DNA from: Bacteroidota bacterium
Lineage (GTDB): Bacteria > Bacteroidota > Bacteroidia > Bacteroidales > JAAUTT01
NCBI GenBank assembly: GCA_030706405.1
Contig: JAUZOO010000006.1
Location: 124,001 to 188,000, forward strand
DNA: 64,000 nt
Reading direction: 5' to 3'
Shown here: positions 36,201 through 44,438 of the stretch, one piece after another
Layout of the letters: each line of letters begins with the position of its first letter
Numbering within the stretch: position 1 is the first letter of the stretch
The notes under the pieces: model-generated
Seen by the model: the letters and a program-made list of their open reading frames with translations, nothing else
Database searches by the model: none
What the model was told of the DNA's origin: nothing
Made by a program: the position numbers and the translations under genes

Positions 36201-36247
36201 TCTTTATTACCGGGCGTACGGCGTTGTACAGGGTGGCGGTTAAGTAA
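33242..36247 (+). CDS. Secreted double beta-helix (GH55/pectate-lyase-3-like) protein with C-terminal propeller
   Basis: A 1001-residue protein with signal peptide MNLRTFYLLMIVWGCCLAVGQA. Two copies of the pectate-lyase-3/GH55 opening motif are visible: NNITADGKTDVSDQLQTAINQ near residue 47 and LGAKGDGVTDDTKAIQAAID near 386, each followed by a strand-rich right-handed beta-helix. This two-helix layout is that of GH55 exo-beta-1,3-glucanases. From about residue 715 there are strand repeats resembling an SMP-30/NHL beta-propeller (GTCSDSKGNVYFAEQRMKRVYKW, LACDSKDNLLVVF, DNQGNVYVADGEIYVYD). It could be a beta-glucanase or a lyase; I cannot point to the catalytic residue. It sits between two clan GH-A glycosidase genes. 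Confidence 0.75.
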   Translation: MNLRTFYLLMIVWGCCLAVGQAAPKPSNSFYTEKPDDALAEYFIPGTNNITADGKTDVSDQLQTAINQLKRDKSFGILFIPEGTYIISKTIYIPASIRLIGYGKKRPVIVLKKNSPGFQEPDIKDKGRASYMFWFTSSIPEAGRPVNDAGAGTFYSALSNIDLKIEDGNPAAVALRTHFAQHSYVAHCDIYIGKGKAGLFDVGNMMEDVRFFGGDYGIYTTKASPGWQFMMLDTYFEGQRKAAVKTQEAGLTIVRMSVKDVPAAILVESNYWEKLFMEDCRFENIKGSAIEVSNEENANMQVNIRNLVCKNVPVLVKYPKLNKQTTGPAETYEVKRFVYGLQMDDLDASAQVKTIYETNMLKAMPAEVASDIPKLPEMRTWVNLKSLGAKGDGVTDDTKAIQAAIDKCPVIYVPEGSYRVTETLKLKPNTVLIGLHPMATNFAIAENAPAFGGFGAPKALVEAPQGGSNIITGIGLYTAESNYRAVACKWMAGANSMIDDVKFIGGHGTMRPGIKLPWKWEERQPQQQQDRRSYGGSEQTWDTQYWSLWVTNNGGGVFKNIWSANTFATSGFYASNTSTRGRIYALSVEHHVRNEVRFKNVSNWNVYALQLEEESRESLECQPMELEKCSAMTFANLYMFRVIRVKVPYPYSVRTWDCSNLEMLNIHNYSQIKYTTDNPLYDINTGVEVRPVELARLFITGKTPKNGTASVGTEVQCLAKGFEFALGTCSDSKGNVYFAEQRMKRVYKWSAETRSLSLVADFPWEPLSLACDSKDNLLVVFRYNPQPGLLVNGEPERFPNPPDAGGTSFSGWGNSGFGTLVYAVNPDNAEETIQKLDKVAMGTINPVYKALYPSNRWRDYHDFNEVSLNRSEECFVAPDGKTIIPVCYDLARSCALVEAFPGKPLYAVDEYDKRTVKYAVDAKGYISDLKYFAEKGEFSSVPDNQGNVYVADGEIYVYDRDGKQTQIIRVPERPSSIVFDSVNGSTLFITGRTALYRVAVK

Positions 36248-36300
36248 CCAAACGCATGAACCAATAAATCTTCAATTAATTATAAATCAAATAACGACAA

Positions 36301-37935
36301 ATGACACGGTTTGGAATAAAAGGATTTGTTTATTTTCTGTTTTTATTCTGCATAACAAAAGGAGCTTCGGCGCAGTCGTTTCTGCATACCGAAGGGCAGA
36401 ATATTGTCAATGAACAGGGTAAAAGGGTATTGCTTCAGGGCGTAGGCCTTGGAAACTGGATGCTTCCCGAAGGGTACATGTGGAAATTTGGTGAGCATGG
36501 CGACCGTCCCCGTAAAATAGAAAAGATTGTTGCCGACCACATTGGGCAGGAAAAGGCCGATAAGTTCTGGAAAGCTTTTCGCCGGAACTATATTACCGAG
36601 GCCGACATCAAACGTATTGCCGAGCTTGGCTTTAATTCTGTTCGTCCGGCGTTAAATGCCCGTTTGTTTCTTACCGAAGGCGAGAATAACCAGTTTGTCG
36701 ACGAAGGCTTTGAATTGCTCGATAACCTGATTAAATGGTGTAAAAAGTACCATTTGTATGTAATTGTCGATATGCACGGAGCTCCCGGAGGCCAAACCGG
36801 ACAAAACATCGACGACAGCCCTAACAATAAGCCCGAACTGTTCTCCGACCCTAAAAACGAAGACCTTCTGGTAAAATTGTGGGTGAAGATTGCCGAAAAG
36901 TATAAAGATGAGCCAACGGTAGCAGCTTACGACCTGCTTAACGAACCGCTGCCCGAACGTACCGGTGCTGCCGAGCAGTACAAAGACCGGCTTGTTCCGA
37001 TGTACCAAAAACTTATAGCTGCCATCCGTACGGTTGATAAAAAACACATGTTTACCCTCGAAGGTTACAACTGGGCCAACAACTGGTCGGTCTTTAATAA
37101 GGCTCTGGACAGTAATATGTTTTTTCAGTTCCATTACTATTGCTGGGATCGTCCGGATAATCTTAATGACATCAGCAATTACCTGAAAAAGCAGCAACAG
37201 CTGAACACTCCGGTTTGGGTGGGCGAAACAGGCGAAAAAAACAATGCCATTTATTTTGCTACCACTCAGTATTTTGAAAAACATAACATCGGATGGTCAT
37301 TCTGGCCGTGGAAAAAGATGGATACGCAAAATACGCCGTATTCGATTAAATCGCCCGACGGATGGAAGGAAATTGCTGCCTATTCCCGAAATGGCAAAGA
37401 CATTACTGCTACGGATGCCGAAAAGATTTTTAACCAGTTACTCGAAAATATTAAGCTCGAAAATTGTGTTTACTTCCCCGATGTTGTCAACAGCTTGTTC
37501 CGTTGCGCTCCGCTGAAACTCGAAGCCGAAAACTACGGTCACGATGGCTATTTGAAGTCGTATTTTGTTAAGGACACCCTTGCAATGTCGGCTCATTACC
37601 GCAAAAAGGAACCGGTAAAAGTAGTCGTAATCAACAACGATGAGCATTCACTCATTTCGGGCCAGGTGGTTGAATTAGGCGCAGGCGAATGGACTGCTTA
37701 CAAAATTAAATCGACTAAAAAGGCAGAATACAATGTGTCGCTACAGCTAAAAGCAATTGATTCTCCATCCTCAATTACCGTTGTGATAAATGGTAAATCG
37801 ACAAATTTAAAGGTTGAGCAAACCGAATATTCTGAGCTGAAACTTAATCCACAAGCTTTTAAACAAGGCGAAAACGACATTAAAGTTGAAGTGAAAACAG
37901 GTAGGATAGGTTTCGATTGGATAAATATTTATTAA
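36301..37935 (+). CDS. Secreted GH5 glycoside hydrolase with C-terminal carbohydrate-binding-like domain
   Basis: A 544-residue protein with a signal peptide (GFVYFLFLFCITKGASAQ). The GH5 barrel shows VLLQGVGLGNWMLPEG, FNSVRPALNARL, VDMHGAPGGQTGQN, acid/base Glu215 in YDLLNEP and nucleophile Glu309 in VWVGETGE. The N-terminal GLGNWMLPEG and GAPGGQ loops resemble exo-beta-1,3-glucanase-type GH5 members more than endo-mannanases. The last 130 residues (LKLEAENYGHDG to VKTGRIGFDWINIY) form a CBM6/35-like beta-sandwich. It lies 53 bases after the double beta-helix gene and 39 before GH30, so these genes are probably co-transcribed. It acts outside the cytoplasm, likely on beta-glucan or another plant or fungal polymer. 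Confidence 0.88.
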   Translation: MTRFGIKGFVYFLFLFCITKGASAQSFLHTEGQNIVNEQGKRVLLQGVGLGNWMLPEGYMWKFGEHGDRPRKIEKIVADHIGQEKADKFWKAFRRNYITEADIKRIAELGFNSVRPALNARLFLTEGENNQFVDEGFELLDNLIKWCKKYHLYVIVDMHGAPGGQTGQNIDDSPNNKPELFSDPKNEDLLVKLWVKIAEKYKDEPTVAAYDLLNEPLPERTGAAEQYKDRLVPMYQKLIAAIRTVDKKHMFTLEGYNWANNWSVFNKALDSNMFFQFHYYCWDRPDNLNDISNYLKKQQQLNTPVWVGETGEKNNAIYFATTQYFEKHNIGWSFWPWKKMDTQNTPYSIKSPDGWKEIAAYSRNGKDITATDAEKIFNQLLENIKLENCVYFPDVVNSLFRCAPLKLEAENYGHDGYLKSYFVKDTLAMSAHYRKKEPVKVVVINNDEHSLISGQVVELGAGEWTAYKIKSTKKAEYNVSLQLKAIDSPSSITVVINGKSTNLKVEQTEYSELKLNPQAFKQGENDIKVEVKTGRIGFDWINIY

Positions 37936-37974
37936 TAAGAGTTTTAATGTTTGTTTAATATAATTTGAAATAAT

Positions 37975-39438
37975 ATGATAAAATCTTGCAGTTCGATGCT
38001 AATGTTACTCCTTGCTTTATCGGGAGGAGTGTCAGCCCAGAAGAAAACCGCAGTACAGGCGCCAAAACCGGTAGTTCCGGAAAAAGCCCAGGTCTATCTC
38101 ACGGCCAAAGGAACCGATTACCGGATAACTCCTACACAGGACGTGGCGTTTGAAAAGTTTGGACAACCGTTGGAAACACAGGTTTGCGTGTTTGTTGATC
38201 CTTCGGTTAAGTTTCAGACAATGATTGGAATGGGAGGAGCGTTAACCGATGCTTCGGCCGAAACGTTTGCAAAGTTGTCCGAAGCTGCTCAAAAGGAGCT
38301 TCTTACCGCATATTATGATAAAGAAAAGGGTATTGGCTATAATTTTGCACGTACCAACATTGCCAGTTGCGATTTCTCGAGCGATACTTACGCCTATGTT
38401 AAGGATAACGATTCCCTGCTTACGTCGTTTAGTGTAGCTCACGACGAGCAGTTCCGTATCCCGTTCATCAAAAAGGCGATTACGGCTGCCGGTGGAAAAC
38501 TACCTTTGTTTGCAAGTCCGTGGAGTCCTCCGGCCTGGATGAAAGACAATAGCAATGTGTTGCGTGGCGGGAAACTTCTTGAACGCTATAAACAAGCCTG
38601 GGCTAACCACTTTGTTAAGTTCATCCGTACTTATGAAAAAACGGGGATTCCAATTTGGGGCATCACCGTTCAGAATGAGCCTATGGCAATCCAAAAGTGG
38701 GAGTCGTGCGTGTTTACAGCCACTGATGAGCGTGATTTTATCAAGAAGTATCTGGGCCCGACGCTCGTTAAAAACGGACTTCAAGGTAAGAAACTCATTG
38801 CCTGGGATCATAACCGCGATTTGCTTTATCATCGTGCATCTACTATTCTGAGCGACCCCGAAGCTGCTAAATACGTGTGGGGTATCGGATATCACTGGTA
38901 CGAAACATGGACAGGCAATGCCATGCAATTTAATAATTTACGACTTGTGCATGATGCATTTCCTTCTAAAAATCTGGTGTTTACCGAAGGCTGTATAGAG
39001 AAGTTTAAACTGGATCAGGTTAATGAATGGGGGCTTGGCGAAAAATACGGGAATTCGATGTTAAACGATTTTAATTCCGGAACAAGTGCCTGGACCGACT
39101 GGAACGTGCTGCTCGACGAAAATGGAGGTCCCAACCATGTGGGTAACTTCTGCTTTGCGCCTATCCATGCCGATACCAAAACCGGAAAGTTGATCTATAC
39201 CAATTGTTATTATTATATTGGTCATTTTTCCAAATTTGTTCAGAGCGGAGCTAAACGCATTGCTTGCTCTTCAAACCGCGATAAACTTCAGTCTACAGCA
39301 TTTCTTAATCCCAACGGCAAGGTTGTGGTTGTTGTGCTGAATACTTCTGACGATAAATTGGGATATAAGCTTTCGATTGCCGGAAAAGCAGCTAACCTCG
39401 AAAGTCTGCCTCATTCTATAATGACAATGGTTCTGTAA
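37975..39438 (+). CDS. GH30 glycoside hydrolase (probable beta-1,6-glucanase/glucosylceramidase type)
   Basis: A 487-residue protein with signal peptide (SSMLMLLLALSGGVSAQ). MIGMGGALTDASAETFAKLS, NFARTNIASCDFSSDTYAY, FASPWSPPAWMKDN are classic GH30 subfamily 1-3 blocks. The acid/base is Glu235 in ITVQNEPMA and the nucleophile Glu338 in VFTEGC. The extra beta domain of GH30 is completed by the C-terminus (FLNPNGKVVVVVLN). Enzymes of this group in Bacteroidota cut beta-1,6-glucan; glucosylceramidase or beta-glucosidase activities also occur. With the neighbouring GH5 and GH55-like enzymes it suggests a beta-1,3/1,6-glucan component in the target polymer. Confidence 0.9.
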   Translation: MIKSCSSMLMLLLALSGGVSAQKKTAVQAPKPVVPEKAQVYLTAKGTDYRITPTQDVAFEKFGQPLETQVCVFVDPSVKFQTMIGMGGALTDASAETFAKLSEAAQKELLTAYYDKEKGIGYNFARTNIASCDFSSDTYAYVKDNDSLLTSFSVAHDEQFRIPFIKKAITAAGGKLPLFASPWSPPAWMKDNSNVLRGGKLLERYKQAWANHFVKFIRTYEKTGIPIWGITVQNEPMAIQKWESCVFTATDERDFIKKYLGPTLVKNGLQGKKLIAWDHNRDLLYHRASTILSDPEAAKYVWGIGYHWYETWTGNAMQFNNLRLVHDAFPSKNLVFTEGCIEKFKLDQVNEWGLGEKYGNSMLNDFNSGTSAWTDWNVLLDENGGPNHVGNFCFAPIHADTKTGKLIYTNCYYYIGHFSKFVQSGAKRIACSSNRDKLQSTAFLNPNGKVVVVVLNTSDDKLGYKLSIAGKAANLESLPHSIMTMVL

Positions 39439-39546
39439 AAAATATACCTGTCGCAAACATAAATTAATGTTATAGTGTTGTGTGAATGTTTGTTATCGGG
39501 TGTTTGGCTTGTAGTTATTGGTTAATGGTTTTTGATTATTTGGTTT

Positions 39547-39636
39547 TAAATCGCTCCTTACCTGCTCAGATACAGGGATAAACGTAACTTTTGGGGTTGC
39601 TCTCCATTGTTGATGAGAGGGGAGGAGCGGTTTTTT
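39547..39636. terminator. Structured intergenic element, probable terminator, between GH30 and GH9 genes
   Basis: CGCTCCT at 39552-39558 pairs with AGGAGCG at 39623-39629, and flanking AAAT/GTTT can extend the stem; TTTTTT follows. An inner CTCTC/GAGAG hairpin lies within the roughly 64-base loop. The long branched loop is unusual, so a small structured RNA is an alternative. Confidence 0.45.
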
Positions 39637-39704
39637 ATGAATTATACTGATTCTGGAATTTTGTAAATCCAACACTAAATCTCCAACTCTCAATATTGCT
39701 GTTA

Positions 39705-41549
39705 ATGAGTTCTTTTCGACCTTTCTTCTTAGCTGCATTGATTATAAACATTGTTTTATGCGGACTCAATCTCAATGCTGAATCCCGAATTCAGAAACAA
39801 AAGAATACAAAAGAGCCAGCCAACGACACTTCCCTCGTCGGGGAGATTACAATATTGGCCAATCAGGTGGCCTATAATACCGACGCCCCAAAAACTGCGG
39901 TTGTAAAAAGTAATAAGCCGCTCCCACACAATACTTCTTACCAGATTGTTAATGCCCTTACCAACGAACCTGTGTTTAGCGGCAAGGTTCAAAAGTCGGA
40001 ACAGGTTAACGATTGGAGCACTTCAGTTTGGTACAGCCGTGTAGATTTTTCATCGTTTAAACGCCCCGGAAACTATAAAATACAGCTCTCACTTAACGCT
40101 AAAGAAGTTGATTCGTATCGGTTTTTCATTGACGCAAATGCATTGGGAAAGACGGTCATTCCTGCCATTGTCGGCTTTTTTCAGCATCAGCGGGCAAATT
40201 CGCCACAGGAACTGGAAGCCGATAAGCATTTGTTACTCTTCGGAAGCGATAAAACCGTCGATCTTCATGGCGGATGGTGCGATGCTTCGGGCGATGTCAG
40301 TAAGTATTTTTCGCATCTGGCTTATACCAACTATATGTCACCTCAACAGATTCCGATGGTTGCCTGGTCGATGATAAATACTTCGGAGCGTGTTTCGGAT
40401 TTGTTAACACGAATCGGGGCCAAGGAACCGCTGATGAACGAAGCGCTTTACGGTGCCGATTATCTTATGCGTTCACTCTCGCCCGAAGGCTATTTCTATA
40501 TGACGGTTTTTAGCTATTTTAATAAAGACCCGAAAGCGCGTCGCGTGGTAGGCTTACTTGCCGATAGTGAAACTACATCGGATTATCAATGCGCTTACCG
40601 CGAAGGAGGAGGGATGGCTGTGGCTGCCTTGGCGCGTATTTCGCAGTGGAACCGCGATGGAGATTTTACTTCAAAGCAGTACCTCGAAGCTGCAGAGCGG
40701 GCTTTTGCGCATCTCCAGAAATTTAGTACCCAATATGCCGACGATGGCAAGGATAATATTATTGATGATTACTGTGCCCTGATGGCAGTCTCCGAACTTT
40801 GGATTGCTACAAATAAGGATATTTATAAGGATGAAGCTCGTAAACGTGCTCAAAATCTGCATAAGCGTCTTTCTTCGCAGGGTTATTTCATTGCTAACGA
40901 TGCCAATCGTCCGTTTTGGCATGCATCCGACGCCGGGTTGCCGGTTATTGCACTGGCCCGTTACCTCGATAAGGAGATAGACCCGGCATTTAGAACTGTT
41001 GCCCTTAAAACGATTAAAACAGCCATTGATTATAATTTGAAAGTTACCCGCGAAGTTATTAATCCTTTTGGATATCCTCGTCAAAGCTTTCTTTATAAAG
41101 GACAGGTTAAGAATGGCTTTTTTATTCCGCATGAAAACGAAAGCGGCTGGTGGTGGCAGGGCGAAGATGCCCGTTTAGGATCATTGACGGCTGCAATTTT
41201 GGTGGGAGGCCGATTGGTTTATCCTGCCAACACACCCTTAGGCGTTACTCCAGAGCTCGCTGAATATGCCGAAAATATGGTGTCGTGGGTGTTGGGGTGT
41301 AATCCTTACAACATTTGCATGATGTACGGCTATGGAACCAATAACGTGCCTCACATGAGTTCGATGTACGGACATGGTTCGGGCAAGGGTGGAATCTCTA
41401 ACGGTATTACCGGAAAAGATGGCCGGGGCGATGGTTCAGGTATTGATTTTAAAATGGAAGATAACGGCAACGAATGGCGCTGGAGTGAACAGTGGATTCC
41501 GCACACAGGATGGTTTCTGCAAGCTATAACGGCTATGTGTACAAAATAA
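39705..41549 (+). CDS. Secreted GH9 glycoside hydrolase with N-terminal Ig-like domain
   Basis: A 614-residue protein from the ATG at 39705, which begins a signal peptide (RPFFLAALIINIVLCGLNLNA). An N-terminal CelD-type Ig-like domain (ILANQVAYNTDAPKTAVVKS to about residue 145) precedes the (alpha/alpha)6 GH9 domain. The nucleophilic aspartates are likely Asp193 and Asp197 in GGWCDASGD. The acid Glu is probably in the C-terminal NEWRWSEQW block, followed by IPHTGWFLQAI. SWVLGCNPYNICMMYGYGTN is the GH9 glycine/asparagine-rich loop. The motif spelling is closer to exo-acting Bacteroidota members than to classical endoglucanases, so cellulase activity should not be assumed. It begins a sub-cluster with two ThuA-like genes. 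Confidence 0.88.
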   Translation: MSSFRPFFLAALIINIVLCGLNLNAESRIQKQKNTKEPANDTSLVGEITILANQVAYNTDAPKTAVVKSNKPLPHNTSYQIVNALTNEPVFSGKVQKSEQVNDWSTSVWYSRVDFSSFKRPGNYKIQLSLNAKEVDSYRFFIDANALGKTVIPAIVGFFQHQRANSPQELEADKHLLLFGSDKTVDLHGGWCDASGDVSKYFSHLAYTNYMSPQQIPMVAWSMINTSERVSDLLTRIGAKEPLMNEALYGADYLMRSLSPEGYFYMTVFSYFNKDPKARRVVGLLADSETTSDYQCAYREGGGMAVAALARISQWNRDGDFTSKQYLEAAERAFAHLQKFSTQYADDGKDNIIDDYCALMAVSELWIATNKDIYKDEARKRAQNLHKRLSSQGYFIANDANRPFWHASDAGLPVIALARYLDKEIDPAFRTVALKTIKTAIDYNLKVTREVINPFGYPRQSFLYKGQVKNGFFIPHENESGWWWQGEDARLGSLTAAILVGGRLVYPANTPLGVTPELAEYAENMVSWVLGCNPYNICMMYGYGTNNVPHMSSMYGHGSGKGGISNGITGKDGRGDGSGIDFKMEDNGNEWRWSEQWIPHTGWFLQAITAMCTK

Positions 41550-41592
41550 GATAATTCCCTGAGTATTGAATATTTACCAGTTACCTTAAAAA

Positions 41593-42378
41593 ATGACTAA
41601 CATGAAACGATTATTGGCTAAATTAATGGCAATCTTAAGTCTTTGGGTGGTGCCGTTTATTACGGACTCCGGTTTATTTGCCCAAACTTCCCAATTTAAA
41701 GTTCTGGTACTTACCGAACGGGGAGGTCAGCATGAAGGCTTTGTGGTAGCTGCTCTCAACTGGCTCAAAACGTATGCTGCTGAGAAAAATTTTGAATACA
41801 CTGTTATCAACCACGCCAACGACATTGACGAGGCGATGCTGTCTCAATACAGAGTGTTTATTCAGCTGAACTATCCTCCGTATACATGGAATGAAAAAGC
41901 GCAGACTGCATTCATAAAATATATCGAAGAAGGCCGTGGTGGCTGGGTTGGGTTTCACCATGCCACCCTGTTGGGAGAGTTTGACGGGTATCCGATGTGG
42001 AACTGGTTCTCCGACTTTATGGGAGGAATTCGTTTTTCCAATTATGTGGCTGCTACAGCTTCGGGAACAGTCAATGTGGAAGATAAAAAACATCCGGTAA
42101 TGAAAGGCGTTCCTGCTTCGTTTGTAATCCCTGATGATGAATGGTATACATTCAATAAAAGTCCGCGAGCTAATGTTCACGTACTGGCTTCGGTAGATGA
42201 ATCGACCTATAAACCTTCATCAAACATTAAAATGGGCGATCACCCGGTGATATGGGTAAACGAAAAGATGAAAGTCCGTAATGTGTATTTCCTGATGGGG
42301 CACCACGCCAATCTGCTCAAAACAACAGAATTTAAAAAGATGGTTGGCAACGCTATTCTATGGGCTGCCGGTAAGTAA
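41593..42378 (+). CDS. ThuA-like secreted protein, copy 1
   Basis: A 261-residue protein. A signal peptide is visible whether translation starts at 41593 or at the ATG three codons later (MKRLLAKLMAILSLWVVPF...LFAQ). The mature part is one ThuA-like domain (class I glutamine-amidotransferase-like fold): FKVLVLTERGGQHEGFV, YRVFIQLNYPPYTW, GRGGWVGFHHATLLG and NVYFLMGHHANLL near the end. ThuA-like domains accompany sugar-modifying genes in Bacteroidota, but their reaction is poorly defined. It is followed 24 bases later by a divergent paralogue with the same domain order, so a tandem duplication or a heteromer is likely. Periplasmic or surface. Confidence 0.88.
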   Translation: MTNMKRLLAKLMAILSLWVVPFITDSGLFAQTSQFKVLVLTERGGQHEGFVVAALNWLKTYAAEKNFEYTVINHANDIDEAMLSQYRVFIQLNYPPYTWNEKAQTAFIKYIEEGRGGWVGFHHATLLGEFDGYPMWNWFSDFMGGIRFSNYVAATASGTVNVEDKKHPVMKGVPASFVIPDDEWYTFNKSPRANVHVLASVDESTYKPSSNIKMGDHPVIWVNEKMKVRNVYFLMGHHANLLKTTEFKKMVGNAILWAAGK

Positions 42379-42402
42379 TTCAAAATAGATAAAAATAAAA
42401 TT

Positions 42403-43203
42403 ATGAAACTTGAGAAAATAGTTGTTTATAGTGCATTCATTGTCTTGTTATTAGCTTTTGGAATAACGTCATTTGCCCAGACTCCGCGTTTCCCGCGGTT
42501 TAAGGTGCTGGCTTTTTTTAATAAACGTGTGGAACAGGCTCACGTTGAATTTGCTAACGATGCTATTAAGTTTTTCAAGGAACTTACCATTGGCAATGGT
42601 TTTGTGTTTGATACCACCAGCTCCATGGCCGATTTAAATGATGCTAAGCTTAAGGATTATCAGCTGGTGATGATGCTGAACGATTTTCCACACAACAAGG
42701 CACAGCAGGAATCATTTCAGCGTTATATGGAGAACGGTGGCGGATGGTACGGGTTTCACGTAGCGGCCTACAACGATAATGGAACCAACTGGCCCTGGCT
42801 GCTCGACTTTCTGGGCGGAGGTGTATTTTACCGGAATAACTGGCCTCCGATGCCCGCCAAACTGGTGGTTGACGATCCCAATCATCCCGTAAACAAAGGA
42901 TTGCCAGCAACATTTATTTCGCCAATTAATGAATGGTATCAATGGAAACCCAGTCCGCGTGAGCGAAAGAATATCAAAGTGCTGGTAACGCTGTCTCCGG
43001 ATAATTATCCGTTTGGGTTGAAGGATATTGTACCCGACGGTGATTTTCCGGTGGTTTGGACAAATACGAATTACCGTATGATTTATATGAACATGGGTCA
43101 CGGTACCCGTATATTCAGTGATGCTACCCAGTGTAAACTGATTATCGATGCGTTACGTTGGGTTATTGAAATCGACAAAAAAGGTAATGTGTTTTTGCGT
43201 TAA
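42403..43203 (+). CDS. ThuA-like secreted protein, copy 2
   Basis: A 266-residue protein with signal peptide (VYSAFIVLLLAFGITSFAQ) and a ThuA-like domain: FKVLAFFNKRVEQAHVEFANDA, YQLVMMLNDFP, GGGWYGFHVAAYND and RMIYMNMGHGTRIF. The overall blocks align with the preceding protein (GGWVGFHHAT, VYFLMGHHAN), but the mid-region differs, with an NNWPPMPAKLVVDD segment. Like its neighbour it is probably extracytoplasmic and acts on a carbohydrate or a sugar derivative, but no catalytic role can be assigned from sequence. The gene is followed after 12 bases by the membrane-protein gene. Confidence 0.87.
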   Translation: MKLEKIVVYSAFIVLLLAFGITSFAQTPRFPRFKVLAFFNKRVEQAHVEFANDAIKFFKELTIGNGFVFDTTSSMADLNDAKLKDYQLVMMLNDFPHNKAQQESFQRYMENGGGWYGFHVAAYNDNGTNWPWLLDFLGGGVFYRNNWPPMPAKLVVDDPNHPVNKGLPATFISPINEWYQWKPSPRERKNIKVLVTLSPDNYPFGLKDIVPDGDFPVVWTNTNYRMIYMNMGHGTRIFSDATQCKLIIDALRWVIEIDKKGNVFLR

Positions 43204-43215
43204 TAATTGTTACAG

Positions 43216-44415
43216 ATGAATAATTCAACGCGAAAAATAAGCAGGGTGCAGTCCATCGACATTATGCGCGGACTCACCTTATTTCTGATGCTGTTTGTTA
43301 ACGACCTTTTTGAACCCGGTGTTCCTCAATGGTTGGTTCACGCTAAAGCCAGTTTCGATGGCATGGGACTGGCCGACTGGGTTTTCCCGGGGTTTTTGTT
43401 CATGGTTGGCATGTCGATACCTTATGCGATAGAATCGCGTGTGCAAAAAGAACAATCTAAAATCCAGATTTTCGGTCACATCCTGCTTCGAACGCTAAGT
43501 TTGCTGCTTATCGGTATTTTTATGGTTAATTCGCACCGACTTAATGCCGATTTGTCCGGACTGGACGGATTACTGTGGATTTTTCTGGTATATATATCCG
43601 TTTTTTTGATTTGGAATAATTATCCCGCAAACGAGAATTTTAAGAAGCTTTTTTGGGGGTTGAAAGCTTTGGGGATTATAGGTCTAGCAACGATGGCCAT
43701 TTTATTCCGAGCCGGAGAACCGGGTCATGTAACATGGTTTGAAACCAGTTGGTGGGGTATTTTGGGTTTAATTGGCTGGGGATATTTTGTGGCGGCAACC
43801 GTAGGGCTGTTTATCGGACCCAGATTATGGGCTGCTATAACCTTATGGTTGTTTTTTGTTGCGCTGAATATTTTGTCGCAGCTTGGAATGCTCCGGTTTC
43901 TTCACTTCCTCAACCCTGTATTGGGAGTTATTATTGCCGGTAACATTCCTTCCATAGTTTTGTCCGGATTGGTGATAACCCTTATTCTGAAACAAAATAA
44001 GTTAAATCCAGCAACGAAGGCCCGTGTCATTATTCTTTTAGGAATGCTTTCGGTGGTTGCAGGATTTGTTCTTCGCCATTGGTTTATTATCTCGAAAATA
44101 TACGGAACTCCTAGCTGGGCTATGGTTTGTAATGGGATAAGTATGGTTGTTTTTTCGGTGCTCTATTGGGGAATTGATATAAAGGGCGTTGATAAATGGA
44201 CGGTAATTTTTAAACCAGCCGGTCGAAATTCTCTCACAACCTATCTGGCGCCCGATGTGATTTATTTTATAAGCTGGGGATTAAGTCTTCCGTTGTTTTT
44301 TTATAAGCAGGAAAGCAGTCAGTTACTTGCCGTTTGTGGCTCGTTGGGGTGGGCTTTGGCAATGGTGGGCTTTTCGGCATTACTTTCAAAGTTGCACGTT
44401 CGATTAAAGTTATAA
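43216..44415 (+). CDS. DUF5009-type integral membrane protein (HGSNAT-like acyltransferase family)
   Basis: A 399-residue protein starting at the ATG at 43216. It has about ten hydrophobic helices. The first cytoplasmic block RVQSIDIMRGLTLFLMLFVNDL and ADWVFPGFLFMVGMSIPYAI are typical of the DUF5009/heparan-alpha-glucosaminide N-acetyltransferase-like family, where the RGL and D-W-V-F-P-x-F motifs are conserved. The C-terminus has NSLTTYLAPDVIYFI. Such proteins are predicted to transfer acyl groups across the inner membrane to sugars. Its place between ThuA-like and GH20-like genes suggests modification or processing of an acetylated or amino-sugar-containing glycan. The next gene overlaps or abuts it (TAATG). 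Confidence 0.83.
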   Translation: MNNSTRKISRVQSIDIMRGLTLFLMLFVNDLFEPGVPQWLVHAKASFDGMGLADWVFPGFLFMVGMSIPYAIESRVQKEQSKIQIFGHILLRTLSLLLIGIFMVNSHRLNADLSGLDGLLWIFLVYISVFLIWNNYPANENFKKLFWGLKALGIIGLATMAILFRAGEPGHVTWFETSWWGILGLIGWGYFVAATVGLFIGPRLWAAITLWLFFVALNILSQLGMLRFLHFLNPVLGVIIAGNIPSIVLSGLVITLILKQNKLNPATKARVIILLGMLSVVAGFVLRHWFIISKIYGTPSWAMVCNGISMVVFSVLYWGIDIKGVDKWTVIFKPAGRNSLTTYLAPDVIYFISWGLSLPLFFYKQESSQLLAVCGSLGWALAMVGFSALLSKLHVRLKL

Positions 44416-44438
44416 TGTTTAATATTAATTGCTTAATA

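Noticed and set aside
36652-37284. A 210-codon minus-strand open frame
   Set aside because: It lies entirely inside the GH5 gene, whose catalytic motifs are on the plus strand.
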